A stretch of 64,000 nucleotides of DNA from Adiantum capillus-veneris (Eukaryota; Streptophyta; Polypodiopsida; Polypodiales; Pteridaceae). The position numbers and the translations under genes were made by a program. Under the pieces are notes generated by a model, which searched no databases, was not told the origin of the DNA, and was given only the letters and a program-made list of their open reading frames with translations. Each line of letters opens with the position of its first letter. Positions within the stretch are counted from its first letter, which is position 1. The stretch lies in the NCBI GenBank assembly GCA_014529385.2, contig CM043967.1, positions 5,905,001 through 5,969,000 on the forward strand. The letters run 5' to 3'. This document shows, one piece after another, positions 11,883 through 22,570 of this stretch.

Positions 11883-13124
11883 GAGCATTCTAAAATGTTG
11901 TTGGATGTAGTACCCAAGAGTTCAAAGCTTTCAACGGTGTAGTGGGAATTCAAAAACACTATCCAAAGCAACCAGCGAGTAGCCTTTTCAAAAATCTGTC
12001 AATGGTGGTGATAATAATCTCTTCAAGAGTTCCAAAACACTATTGGTTGTGGTACTTGTTGGAAAAATGATGCTAAAATAGCTTAAGTTGGTGAAGGTAG
12101 GGTGCTATTATAAATCAAGTTTGTTGGCGACAAGCCTGCAAGGCACATCATCTCAAGATGCTTATGTGTACCACCTCAATGACCTAATACGACATCTCAA
12201 AACATTGCTATGGCATGGATGCATAGGAGGATTCGAGGATTCCAAATATCCGGTAAGACTTCACAGATTGGCAAAAAACATGTCATATATCTGTTAAAGG
12301 TTGTATTGGTTTACATATGAGTTGTTCTCGAGTCACATGAAGAAGAGGAGATTGTGGAGCCATGTTGTTCTAGATGAAGCATATACTTGCTTCAAGACGT
12401 GGTATACGACTTCAATAATTTTTTAACCTGTTCAATGTCATAGATTTATGGTTTTTTTTTGTCAACACAATCATACATTTTTTGTCAAAGCTTTCTTTTA
12501 GCCTATCAATTGTCATTTACTACCATGTCAAAACTGTAGACATTGCCACAAAACAAAAGTGGTAAGACCTCCCAAATTGTTGATTTCTAGTTCAAGTCCT
12601 TGTTGTAAACCCTTATCATGAGGTTATGAGGTAAACCTAAACCCAAGGTTTTGAATTAAACCAAACTATGTACGATGGTAGCTACTTTTGACCTACATCC
12701 TATGTGTTTGAGGGGGGTTCATTATCATAGCACCAGCTTATGGGTATTCGAAAACCCTTGGTTGTGAGAGAACCTAAAACTCACGGTTTATGAGTATACC
12801 ACAAACTCATGGTTAAGATTAACCTAAAATTCTTTGTCATGAGAATGGTTAGTCTAGTTTGGGCTTGAGGGGAGGATTGTTGGATTTTCAAGCCCATTAC
12901 CCATGGGAACATGCCCTATAGCATGCAAGTACACTCAATTGTAATCCGCTCCTTATGTGGAGTTTTTCGTGGTGGCTATAGTTAGTTAAATTGTCTATAT
13001 ATGTAAAAACTTCAAATCTAATGCAAGCAATAACGTGGTTTTATTTTTGGTGGTAAAATTGTGTGTGTGTGTGTGTGTGCTCTGCTCTTCATGCTCAAGC
13101 TGCCATGGTTCCTCCAAGGTGTCA
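11571..13124 (+). mobile_element. Short non-autonomous LTR element
   Basis: Two direct repeats, 11571-11844 and 12878-13124, both start TGTTGG and share AAGCCCATTA, TTAAATTGTCTATATATGTA and CTCAAGCTGCCATGG. They look like old LTRs ending in GTCA. Two bases after the first comes TGGTACTCTCTC, a possible decayed primer-binding site. A purine tract (GGGCTTGAGGGGAGGAT) lies directly before the second. The 1.0-kb interior has no gag or pol that I can see, and flanking bases do not give a clear target duplication. The divergence suggests an old insertion. Confidence 0.65.
11852..11879. repeat. (CT)n microsatellite
   Basis: About fourteen CT units lie just inside the first LTR of the short element, next to the putative primer-binding site. 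Confidence 0.9.
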
Positions 13125-13606
13125 GCATCCATAGCCTTTTCCCCTTCACATTATCTCCTGAATGCCTTAGTGGTCTTTAAATTTTAGTGACTACTTACTA
13201 GCCTATTACTAGTGTGATGCTATGAGTGCTTGTGTCTCAAGATTGTTACAACCTTTCTAACGACATTGCCATTATTTGAAGTGGCTACAAGTGTAATTAG
13301 GTTGATCTTGCAATTTATAAAGTGAATATTTTTAAGTGGCAACATCTTGTTCTTTGTGTTAACATTGTCAATATGATTACAAAAATACCAGTCCTACATT
13401 TGGATTCTCATGAGTTTCATAGTCACATTCTTATTCTTGATGCAACAAAAATGTGTTCTAAAAGATAGATATAAACATATACTAAACTGGTGTTGAAACA
13501 CTCTTTCCTTTTATCCACATGTGGACAAGTCAAGTTTTTAATCCCCTTTGCTCGGTTCTTTGTTTGCTTGGAAGAAATCGCTCGGGCTTTGGTAACACTC
13601 GCTTAA

Positions 13607-14018
13607 CTACCCTAAGCTTCCACCACCCAAAGAAGGAAAGAGAATAGATGGGACTTTTATGGTGAAAACCCTAATAGGCGCCATTAAGCTCTTCACTGGC
13701 TCTCTTGATTTGATGTGCATGATGTTAAGAAAAATCTACAAAACACTTCTAGCCTGCATCAAGGTGTTCACACCGCATAAAGCTACAGACTCAAGTCTGT
13801 TGCCAACGGGCGACACTCTCAGCAAATTGTCTTATGACCTCTCCACTCAACCCTCACCACAAGTGCTACACTATTTCTATCAGTGGTTGATGTTTTTATC
13901 GAGCTTCCACATGCAAGCCTTTGAAGAGTCTTTCTACAAGGGTTTTTTCACATATGACAATAAGGATTTTGGACCAGTGGTGAGCATTGGCAATATCAAA
14001 TATGAATCATGCTTATAG
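13607..14018 (+). pseudogene. Tat-like remnant: C-terminal end of the third ORF
   Basis: The frame carries GTFMVKTLIGAIKLF, then LSYDLSTQPSPQVLHYFYQW, then MQAFEESFYKGFFTYDNKDF. These correspond, in order and spacing, to the minus-strand third ORF at about 25095-24760 (YMVKTLQGAI, MSYDLSGPPTEPILYAYFRR, LQTFEEAFYTGFFMYKSKKF). About 120 codons are open. A purine tract and LTR follow within 110 bp, as in the minus-strand element. This fixes the third ORF as the last gene before the 3' LTR in two independent copies. Confidence 0.8.
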
Positions 14019-14111
14019 ATGATTAAGCCACTAGGGTTCTATTGAGCAAAGAAACGGACAAAGGACAAGACACAAACTTGGACTAGTCATGTCAGGGGAC
14101 AAGATGAAAGC

Positions 14112-14123
14112 GGAGGGGGGGAG
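14112..14123 (+). promoter_or_regulatory. Polypurine tract of the Tat-like remnant
   Basis: GGAGGGGGGGAG lies directly before TGTTGATTGATGG. The minus-strand Tat-like element has AGGAGGGGGGGAG directly before its own LTR start TGTTGGAG. This is the expected primer site for plus-strand DNA synthesis. Confidence 0.75.
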
Positions 14124-14319
14124 TGTTGATTGATGGAACACTAAGAAGGATCATTTGATCACTCATTTTTGATAGATTGGAGACACTATTTTTTATGGGA
14201 ATGTGCCCCTCAAGAGGAATGTATATAAGCCAAATTTTTTTTACCCTAATAGACTTTTGAATTAATCAAACTATTGTGTTTATTGTGTGATACATGTGTG
14301 ACTGTGTGTGTGTGTGTGT

Positions 14320-14400
<81 letters not shown>

Positions 14401-15030
14401 CTTATCTCTTTGCCACATGCTCTATGAAGTAGCCATTATGAAGCCGACACCACCAAAGAGCTAGCAACAACAAGGGCTACTCACCAATGCCAAGCTTGCA
14501 AAGTTTTGATTCCGTCATGAGGCGAGCTCCCACGAGATTTTGAGTGAGTTTTTTTTTGCAAATCGTATGTCTGTTTTGAAAGATCTTCATACCAATAGGT
14601 TCATTGCAAGTAGAGCTACACATTAGGATTATAAAAGTTGAGAATCGATGAGTTGTAATAGTTTATATGTCTTCATACGCGTTTGCTGTACCCAGTATTA
14701 CGGGAAAGATATAGGATCAAAGTCCATAGGGTAGCAACCTCTTGGTAAGTAGAGTAGCCCTTGTGAGTTTCGAAGCGATTTGAGGACTTTTGGTCTTGAT
14801 TTTGGCAGCGTGAGCATTGTAGGTTTTTTGCCGGTCACAAGCACAAAGGATGTCTAGGTTTGATTTCCCTGAATAGTGATTTTCTTAGTAGGTCGAGTAG
14901 ATGATTCGGACAACCATCTATTTGCTTCCACGCGCCTGCAGGTTGAGCTACATCCTTGGCTGACATATTGGTATGTTGGTTTAGTTATGGATATGCTAGC
15001 ATCTGCTTGCGGCATATACACCAACAAATG
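14124..15030 (+). mobile_element. 3' LTR of the Tat-like remnant (right end uncertain)
   Basis: The sequence begins TGTTGATTGATGG directly after the polypurine tract. It contains TG and GA microsatellites about 180-275 bp in. The minus-strand Tat-like LTR also has a GA/TC run about 280 bp from its start. The end is a guess taken from that LTR's length of about 920 bp. A matching 5' LTR is not in the window because the element is truncated at 5263. Confidence 0.55.
14304..14398. repeat. (TG)n then (GA)n microsatellites
   Basis: A short TG run (about 14304-14319) is followed by about 37 GA units. They lie inside the 3' LTR of the Tat-like remnant. Confidence 0.95.
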
Positions 15031-15249
15031 TCCATCATAGAATTGGATAGGTTGTAGCACTTGCAAAGCCATCACTTACAGGAAGAGTGGTCATGAAGAA
15101 ACCAGATCGCACCAATTTTCCTTGTGTATATTTGATGAAAATATACAAAATTGACCAGACCGATCTTGTAATGTACCCAACATTTTTCAATAAAATTATT
15201 TCATTTATTTTGCAAATACTTGAGGTTTGCATTTTATTAGGTCAAAGAG

Positions 15250-17186
15250 CATTCTAATGGAACGATCGGATCAAAAATTGGACTTTAGAACTATTAATCA
15301 TGACCCTTATTCACTTGAAAACAATAAGGTTGATGGGAAACTTAAGCCTCAAGATTTTATCTAGAGATAAGAGTTGACTCTTGGGAAAGAAGGAGCAATT
15401 TTAGGAAAGGAGAAGTATTCTTAGGAAAGAAAGAGAAGGGAGTTAAAATTAAAGTTCTTGTCTGGAGCCCAAGCTTCTTCTAAAATTGGAGAACCGAAAT
15501 CGTGCATCGGATTCCGTGTCCAAAAAAATAAATTGGGAGCCGCGAACATACGTGAACTTATCCCTCTATTCTTAGCTGGCCTTGAGAGCCTGTATAAAGA
15601 CCCCTCTCCCCTCACTTTCAAGGAACAAACACACACTCTCAGAAGCGGAAGCTCTCTTGCCTTGATGTCGGAGTTACCTTCTCTCCCTTAACTTCTCTCC
15701 CTCAAGCTCTTACCTTCAAACCATCTCCATCTCCAACTTCTTCTCTACAATCGTCGTGTTGCCCTTGGAATTATTGAGTTCCTTCTCTCTTTCTCTCTTC
15801 TCTACATCGATACGATAGACCCAAAGTGAGTGACTCGAAGCTCGAAGGACGCTCATGTCGCTCCACCTCCAAGGAAGGTGCAGAGGAAGGCATCAACTAC
15901 TCCAAATGCTGCTCAAGCGGAGGTATTGGTTGCGGAAGAAGTCGAAGTTGTCCAGCCTCAAACACGGGAGATAATTGAACATGTCACTAATCCAGTAAGA
16001 CAAATTTATTATTTTGCATTGCTATTCATGATGACTTGGGAAGCTAAGCATAGGGAACCCCTTAAATTGTCCGAGAAACGTGATTCTATCACAAGAAACA
16101 AGCATATGTTTTCATAGATTAGTGAAAGAACTATTTGATAAATTGTCATTGTTTGTTGAATTGTTTTTGCTTAATAAATTGTTATTATTTGATAAGTGGT
16201 TACTGATTGATATAAAGAATTGGTTGATCACGTTTGATGAATCATTTAAAGAGAAGAATTGTTGAAAGATTATCTTTTGTTCCTCGCGGCGGGTAGCGAG
16301 ATGATTCCGCGGCGGTTAGCGGAGATTAAGCTGAGGTTATTGTCTATCTTTTGTTCCTCGCTATTAGCGGGATGCCTGACAGTTAGCAAGATTCATCGCG
16401 ATTAGTGAGATGGAAAGATTGTGCAATTCGTGGTTAGCGAATAAATCCTTTGCAAAGGCTCTATTGGTTAGATAGAGGAAGTCCGCGGGTAGCGGCAAAC
16501 TCATGAGAAATTGGAAAAGTTTTTTTTGTTGAAATATAGGGCTGTCTTTAGGCTTGTTTGAATTGTTTTGGTAATATTGTTTGAAGGGCTCTATAAAAAA
16601 ACGTGTGTTTGGAATTAATTAAGGAACACTGTTTGTATATGTAAAATAGTGTGGTAGTAATTAGAAAACAAGCTAAAAAGTGTGAGTGTGGGGTGGAAAG
16701 TGGGGGCTGGCTCAGGTTGCCAGTCAAGGATGGGTGGTCTTGATTAGTCGAGAAACTCTCCACTCTCTCTTATAAAGAGAAGCGAAATTAGAGACTCATT
16801 GTGCCAAGAGTCGAGATGTCCCAAATCTACGTGCCCACAAGATTACTAGTTAGTTTAAACTAAGTCTCATATCATATTTATGGTGTATGGATGGAGGCCG
16901 TGCCTCTTAAACGTGGGGAAAAAGGCGTTGTTTATGGATTTCAAATATGTCAATGGGATTTCATCTTTATGTTAGGAAACAACTTCATTAGAATCCTAGA
17001 TTTATCGACCTGGCTTGTGGCATATGATCCTTATAACAACGTAAAAGATGGACAGAGGACTTCCTCTCTTCTGTTGCTTGTATCTCTACTTTGTGGAAAT
17101 AGAGTAGGGTGTCGTCAATGGAAAAGGAGAATAAAGGAAGTCCATCTATCAAGTCGCCCCAATATTCTCGGGGTTGGGGACCTCAC
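15250..17186 (+). mobile_element. Decayed LTR related to the chromovirus LTR; probable solo LTR
   Basis: The right end reads GGTTGGGGACCTCACA at 17186, nearly identical to the chromovirus LTR end GGGTGGGGACCTCACA. Upstream, 16650-16930 matches chromovirus LTR 22800-23005 (GTGTGAGTGTGGGG, GTGGAAAGTGGGGGCT, GGCTCAGGTTGCCA, ACGTGGGGAAAAAGGCG). Before that, GCGG/TAGCGG-rich short repeats (16285-16500) sit where the chromovirus LTR has its 30-bp repeats. A TATA-like TGTATAAAGACC occurs near 15590, followed by an ORF at 15830. The left end is not defined and no primer-binding site follows 17186, so it may be a solo LTR. Confidence 0.65.
15830..15994 (+). pseudogene. LTR-embedded exon with splice donor (relative of the chromovirus LTR exon)
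   Basis: Fifty-five open codons starting at GTG (TRSSKDAHVAPPPRKVQRK...) run to a donor-like CCA/GTAAGA at 15995, in phase 0. The chromovirus LTR has 47 open codons ending at GAG/GTAGGT, also in phase 0, and the context before the start is similar (AAAGTGAGTGA versus AAAGTAGTGAGTATAAAATG). The basic, Pro/Lys/Ala-rich composition is shared but not the exact sequence. The first codon is GTG where ATG is expected, suggesting loss of the start in this decayed copy. Confidence 0.5.
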
Positions 17187-17289
17187 AAATCCTAGTACAA
17201 TTACGAAGGATGTGTTGTGGCTATAAAATTTGACTGGAACACAATTGTACACTCCATATTCCAGATGATGGGCATGCATGCATCCATTT

Positions 17290-17672
17290 CCAACTCTCAA
17301 GTGGGTAAGCTAAAATCAGAGGTTCAAACAACCCAAGCTCAACTGGAGAATATCAAGAAGGACAAAGCTGGGTGGATGTAAAAAACTTTGGAACTACAAC
17401 TTTAGAAACAACACCACAATAGAGAAATACAGGGCCTCTAGAAAAAGTTATACAAATGGATTGATGCAAACAGGGTGCTAGAGGAGGAGAAGGGAATGGC
17501 TCAGTGGGATGCTGAACGTGCTCAGCAAGATGTTGATCGATTCCATACACTACTAGAAGCAAAAAGAGTATATTATATGAAGCTATACCAGAAACACCAC
17601 ATTACAAAAGGTGAAATAATAAAAAAATATATATATCATTCTCTGGAATACATTAGGAAAAGTTTGGACTGA
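17290..17672 (+). pseudogene. Coiled-coil coding fragment
   Basis: Plus-strand frames give charged helical sequence: VGKLKSEVQTTQAQLENIKK, then after stops VLEEEKGMAQWDAERAQQDV. The style resembles the third ORF of the Tat-like elements, but I cannot align it firmly to a given segment. Stops at about 17380, 17403 and 17436 break it. It lies directly right of the decayed LTR ending at 17186. Confidence 0.45.
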
Positions 17673-17689
17673 AAAATGGGCCTTGTAAG

Positions 17690-18180
17690 AATTGTTGATG
17701 TGGCATAGCTTTCAAAAAGTGGGGATCGGTAAATTTTTTGTAAATAAGATCCAAACTTGTCGGAGGTTGGATATTTAGAATCTACTCTTCAAATGCTATC
17801 TATTGATATATAGCATGCATGTATCGGACATCGCCTAGAAAAAGGTGATTTTAGATTACCGTAACGGTAACAAAACCTGGCTGATTGAAAAAAAATGGCA
17901 TAAATTTCATAGAAGTCATCCAAACTTTTTGGACCTTGGCTCTTTAGAATCCATTTTTCAAGAACTTTCCAATGATAGGTCATATCATGGGGTTCTAAGC
18001 AATATTTAGAGGGGTCTACCGGGTTGCTTTCTTTTGTACAACTTTGATGATGTGGCACTCTTAAAAGGCCCAAGAATGAGTTCAAAATTTTCCTAATGGA
18101 TCATGAATAAAGATGGTGATTTGACTCTCAGTGTTATTGATCTCAAAAATGTCACCAAATCCATTCCATTGACCTCTAAG
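17690..18180. repeat. Diverged direct repeat with a TTACCGTAACGGTAA palindrome
   Basis: The segments starting ATCCAAACTTGTCGG (about 17750) and ATCCAAACTTTTTGG (about 17928) share TTTAGAATC and TCAA blocks about 180 bp apart, so they look like two decayed units. TTACCGTAACGGTAA, a 15-bp inverted repeat, lies between them at 17856-17870. No convincing coding sequence is visible. Confidence 0.5.
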
Positions 18181-18239
18181 AGAAGGGTGGTGTGTACACT
18201 ATACCACTAGTTAATGAAGCCTTAACATAGTATTTGGAT

Positions 18240-18640
18240 AATAAAAAAAAACCAAGACAAGGATTATGAAGAGGAGGACAAGGACGAAGAAACTGAGGAT
18301 CAACAGTAACACAACAAAGATGATGGTGATGATGACGATGATGATGATAATGATTGGGATGGACATAACACAAGGTCATCCATAGGTGGATTAGCACCCA
18401 CTAGGATCCAACCTCTAGATCATGCTACAGATAGGCCTCCTGAGGATCAACCACCACCTACTCGTGACAACCAACAACAGAATCCACCCGACTAACACCA
18501 AATTGGGCAACAACCAGTTCATAGTCAATGCAGAGATCATAAGGGCAAGACCATTCTATTGGAGTCTAACGACCAATGAATCTGACCATAATAACTCTAT
18601 TGAGCTACTCACACTCAACAAAAGCCTACGGAAGCAGAAG
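18240..18640 (+). pseudogene. Acidic low-complexity coding remnant
   Basis: The plus strand reads EEEDKDEETEDQQ, a stop, then NKDDGDDDDDDDNDW and a Pro/Gln-rich stretch (RPPEDQPPPTRDNQQQNPPD). It looks like the acidic tail of a decayed transposon-type protein. It ends directly before the LTR that starts at 18641. A His-rich frame on the other strand is only its shadow. Confidence 0.35.
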
Positions 18641-19534
18641 TGTTAGCAACAAGCTAACCCATGTAACATTTTTTGAGAGTTTTATTGTAAAAACACTTAT
18701 TCATTTGATAAATTGGGAATATTGTAACTCCTATTTTCCACGTGGATATTGTAATCAATGAGTTGGGGCTATAAACTTCCAGATTGTTCAACTTATCCTT
18801 AGTTAGAGCTCCTAGATTATTAATATTTTACCAAAGAAACCTTAGCTAAGATATAAAAGCCAATTTTTGTAAGATTGTTTTCAAGTTTTGGATAATAGAA
18901 ACACAGCGTGAGCTAATGGCACTCACTTCTCTCCTTCTCGCGCTTCCTACTCCCTTCCCAGTTGTCCCATTGCAGTGCCGTCTCTTACATCGCAACCGTA
19001 GGTAAGAGCTCTATGCATTGACGTAAACATATCATGGTAAATTGTAGCTTTTGACATCACCGACTCCTGACCTACTTTCATAAGCTAGGAAATCACAAAG
19101 TAAGCATAGGTGGGGTGTTGGGGCACCATTGCTAAGCATTTAGATGCATTTGGGGTAAAAAATGATTAGGTAAAATACTCACTGCTGTTAATAATCACGA
19201 TTTTTGCACTTCATCAAAGTGAGATTTGAGACCATAAGCATGTGTGCTTAGGTCTTATATACTTGTCCTATAAGTTTTGTAACATTGGGATGTCGTTTGA
19301 TGTTGTAACTGTCATGTTTTGTTTGTTGATTAGCAATTAGCTTTTGATTACTTAGGTCATTTGAGTGTAGCTTGTGTTAGATGCGAGTTGTCTATTGTTT
19401 TCCAAGAGATTGACACCCTCTTGTAGCCACTATGCACTAGTCAAGTCAACTTCGTCCCATGGATTGACAATTATGTTCGTGATTCTTGCTATGTCTCCAA
19501 TAAGATAGGAGTGAGGTTAGAAACCCATCCCACA
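18641..19534 (+). mobile_element. 5' LTR of the outermost Tat-like gypsy element
   Basis: The LTR runs from TGTTAGCAAC to CCCATCCCACA and is followed after TT by a gypsy primer-binding site. It contains a TATA-like CTATAAAC near 18768. The partner LTR lies beyond the window, so the left boundary rests on the TGTTAG start alone. The element's body continues to 20449, is broken by the chromovirus, and resumes at 56325. Confidence 0.65.
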
Positions 19535-19536
19535 TT

Positions 19537-19554
19537 TGGCACCGTTTCCGGGGA
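19537..19554 (+). promoter_or_regulatory. Primer-binding site of the outermost element
   Basis: TGGCACCGTTTCCGGGGA starts two bases after the LTR end. The minus-strand Tat-like element has TGGCGCCGCTGCCGGGGA in the same place, so both use the same class of tRNA primer. Which tRNA it is needs a comparison with tRNA 3' ends. Confidence 0.75.
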
Positions 19555-20449
19555 CGAGCCGACCTAAACTAGGGAAAACAAGAGTGTCTAGTGTAGTTGT
19601 CCATTAACTTCCTCTAGGTTCACCTAGAGTTAAACTTTCTCTTAAAATCCGCATAGCTTAAGAGTGTCGTCTTTTGCTGTGTAGTGGTAGCTTGGGAGTA
19701 GATTGTACTTGCTAAGTGCCTTGTAGGATTAGGTTAGGATTTTGAGAATGATTGATGGACGAGACAAGTCTTAAGATCAAGGCTCAAAAAACCATAAAAA
19801 CAAGAAAACAAGTGTTTGTGGACACTTTCCACAACCCCATTGCAGTAGAACCTAGGAGTAGGGTAAGTAGAATCCGAGGTGGGATCGTAGAACATTTCTC
19901 ACTCCAAAAGAATCAATTGTGAGTTGTTTATGTGAAGTTGCACAATTTCAGGTCTACGGCTTGAAACAACACCAAAAGACTATCAACCACTGAATCGGGC
20001 TGGAGATTATGATCTAAAAGGTGTAATTGCTGACTCACTAAGTTCAGATTGAAGTGATATACATAGACCAATCTCAATAGTCAGCAAAAATTGTACAGTC
20101 TTTGTGAAAAATTGCTAACTTGGTTAAAACTGACACAAGAACCAGGTTGCAGGCAAAGAATTGAGAGCTTGATAGAAGTTGAACTCAAGTCAAGTGGAAG
20201 AAACGGATAACAATTCAATCCAATGGTAAATAATCTATCCAGGGCTTAATAGTCTATATGAACCTTAGATCTAGTCCTATACTAGAAAATCAGGGCATAT
20301 TTGAAGAGACCGCTAGTAGGGTATCCACCAAAGAGAGTGTGAATCAAGGTGATCACTTTGAGCAATATCTTAGAATAAGTCTCAGATACTTATTCAGACT
20401 CAACATCTGAAATGTCTTCCTATTCGACTCAATCAAGAACCGAAACGAC
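19555..20449 (+). other. Leader and start of gag region of the outermost element
   Basis: One short frame, 19755-19922 (55 codons, MDETSLKIKAQK...), starts with ATG and may be the N-terminus of gag, but no motif confirms it. The rest shows no recognisable coding sequence. The last five bases, ACGAC (20445-20449), are the target duplication of the chromovirus insertion, repeated at 56320-56324. Confidence 0.5.
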
Positions 20450-21094
20450 TGTAAGGTCTCTGACCCGACCCAAAAAGAGCACCATTGTACCTTGAAATGA
20501 ATATAATGGAAAAAGTTACTATTTTTAGCAGTTTTTTGAATTCTGTCAATGCCATGATGTTTAGAATGTTTTAAAGCTTCGAAATGTGAATTAAAATAAT
20601 TTTTGTAAAAAAATTCCAAAAATAGTAAGTTTTTGGTCACCCGACCCATCCAGTTTTGATCGTCTCAAAAAACTGCACCCGTATCCCGAATTTGAAAAAT
20701 GCATTTTTGGACCCCGGGGGCTGCTAAATATGGCAGGTACTCAGGCCAGTACGCCTTAGTTAGAGCTCGGTATAGAAATTTTCGGCATCAAATTCCGACT
20801 CGTATGACCTGTTCTAGCCTAAAACCAAATTTTCCCAAAACTGTCTGGGGAGGCACCGGAGCCCGAGGCTGTGTGGGAACAGGCTCCAGGCCACTTCTGG
20901 GTTAGCTTTAGCAGCTAGGGGGCGCCTTTTGTCCTTGTGGGAGTCTTGGGAGAGTTTCCAAGCTTGCAACTAAGTGTGAGAGCCAGTTAACCAAGCCAAC
21001 TAGACACTTGGTGGGTAGGAGACTGGACTTGCCATGCTTAACTGGAGTAGCTCCCAGATGCAAATAGCAAGCAGGGTGAATTTTCAGCTTGAGG

Positions 21095-21106
21095 AGGCCT
21101 ATTTAA
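21095..21106 (+). promoter_or_regulatory. Candidate TATA box in the chromovirus LTR
   Basis: CCTATTTAACGG here and CCTATTTAAAGG at 54180-54191 in the 3' LTR lie directly upstream of the CA repeat. The 3' copy is a fair TATA match. No transcription start can be confirmed from sequence. Confidence 0.35.
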
Positions 21107-22020
21107 CGGTATTCTCACACACACACACACACACATGCTCACACACACACCCAGTACACACACACACACACACCTACACACACCTTGGGGAGGTGCTGCT
21201 GGTACACACACAGTTTTGAAGGAGAAGCAAGGAGGGAGGTGCTGCCAAAATTCTCATCTTGAGGATTCATTGGATAAAAAAAATCAGAGGATTCTCAGCC
21301 CCTAATCATGGTAATTATGGTTTAATTCCTGCTCTTCTTAATTCTCATCATTATTCTCCCAAATTCTTCGTCTACTATGCCTACTTTTAGCTATAATTCC
21401 CAATAGCTGCTCTCTAAGTTTACATAGCTATACTCCAATACATAATCATCATTCAATTAGCTAATTTATGCAACCATTCATCATTCTTAATCGATGATCA
21501 ATACATGATTAGGAAATATTTCTCTCTCTAGGCAGCATAGTTATTAAATTGTCAGCCGGTAATAATGTAGATTTGTTGAAATTCATTCTTTTATCATTCA
21601 ATAGTATTGTAATTAAATTAGAGTCAATCTTCTCTCACATTAAGATGTGATTAAGGCTAAAATTAAACCGTCATTAGGCCAATAAAGATGAGAATTTTCT
21701 ATCACACATGCCTGCGGTAATTCTGCATCTTCAAATCGCACTAGGAAAGTGATTGAGCTTGCTTACTTCATCTCTCTTATAAATCAATAAGTAAAATTCT
21801 GAATTTCTTAATCATCTAAGCCAAGTGATTAACTTTAGAGCCAGTTCCCATAGGGCAAGTAAAGAATTACCCATAAAATTGCTAGGTCTCGAAGGAAAAA
21901 CCTAATCTCTTGCATAAGGAGGATTCTTCAATGATTCTAATCTGAAATTTGGTTTGTTATGATGTTCTCGGACCTTAGCTCTTTTTACTCAAGTTTATCA
22001 TTTAAAGTAGTGAGTATAAA

Positions 22021-22161
22021 ATGGCCCCGGTTAAGAGAACTCCCTTCGGTGGTGCCCACAACCGCGAGGCGAGAATGAGCAACGTGAATGGAAAGGGAAA
22101 AGCTCTCATGGACGAACAAGCACCGGCCATCTCACGAGCCATTGACGAAGAAATGGAAGAG
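22021..22161 (+). CDS. LTR-encoded first exon (47 codons) with splice donor
   Basis: ATG at 22021 opens 47 codons (MAPVKRTPFGGAHNREARMS...) that end DEEMEE at a strong donor, GAG/GTAGGT (22162). Splicing to the acceptor TTGTTGCAG-like site at 23358-23359 (GGTGTTGCAG/GAAGAC) would remove 1,198 nt, including the LTR end and primer-binding site. It would join phase 0 to phase 0 with the open exon at 23360. The same exon is intact in the 3' LTR (55124-55264). The exon is basic at the start and acidic at the end, with no domain I recognise. Function unknown. Confidence 0.55.
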
Positions 22162-22458
22162 GTAGGTCACAATTTTATTCAGTTGTTTAATTAACATTGC
22201 ACACGTTTAGCTAGGAAGGAACATATCTCCAAACATGTTGGAGAAATCCGACGAAAATCTCGGCATTTGAATTCATTGTACATTTAAGTCTAAGGTAGGA
22301 AATAAATGATTGATGAATATACTGTTTGCAATAGGAAAGAATGTCTGCTAGGAAAAATTTAGCTCGACATGTTCATTCTATTTCCAATGTTGAATTAGTC
22401 CTGACCCCCTACTGATCACAGGGGGCAGAGTTCCTCGTTAAGGGCTCTTGAATCGACG

Positions 22459-22570
22459 ACTTGCTTTCTATGCGGTGGATACCCATGTCTTGCTTTCTAT
22501 GCGGTGGGAACCCACGTCTTGCTTTCTATGCAGTGGGAGTGTCCATGTCGTGCTTTCTATGCGGTGGACA
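22459..22570. repeat. Four tandem 29-31-bp units in the 5' LTR
   Basis: Units contain TTGCTTTCTATGCGGTGG, starting at about 22461, 22490, 22519 and 22550. The 3' LTR has only three (about 55565, 55594 and 55625), so one unit was gained or lost after insertion. Confidence 0.9.

Larger units (their letters stand above)
8554..13601. mobile_element. Unclassified 5.0-kb insertion flanked by CTTAA
   Basis: The third-ORF homology stops at CTTAA (8549-8553) and resumes at CTTAA (13602-13606), giving a clean 5,048-bp insertion with a 5-bp direct repeat. The two ends share only weak inverted similarity (GAGT...AAAG...GAGC). I find no transposase, and the ends are not an LTR pair. Inside lie the hairpin satellite and a small LTR element. 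Bases 8600-9690 and 13125-13600 show no recognisable coding content. It could be a composite of several old insertions. Confidence 0.5.

Noticed and set aside
18176-18397. His-rich minus-strand frame
   Set aside because: Shadow of the GAT/GAC-rich acidic coding remnant on the plus strand.
21034-21219. Thr-His repeat protein in the chromovirus LTR
   Set aside because: Translation of the (CA)n microsatellite; not preserved in the other LTR.
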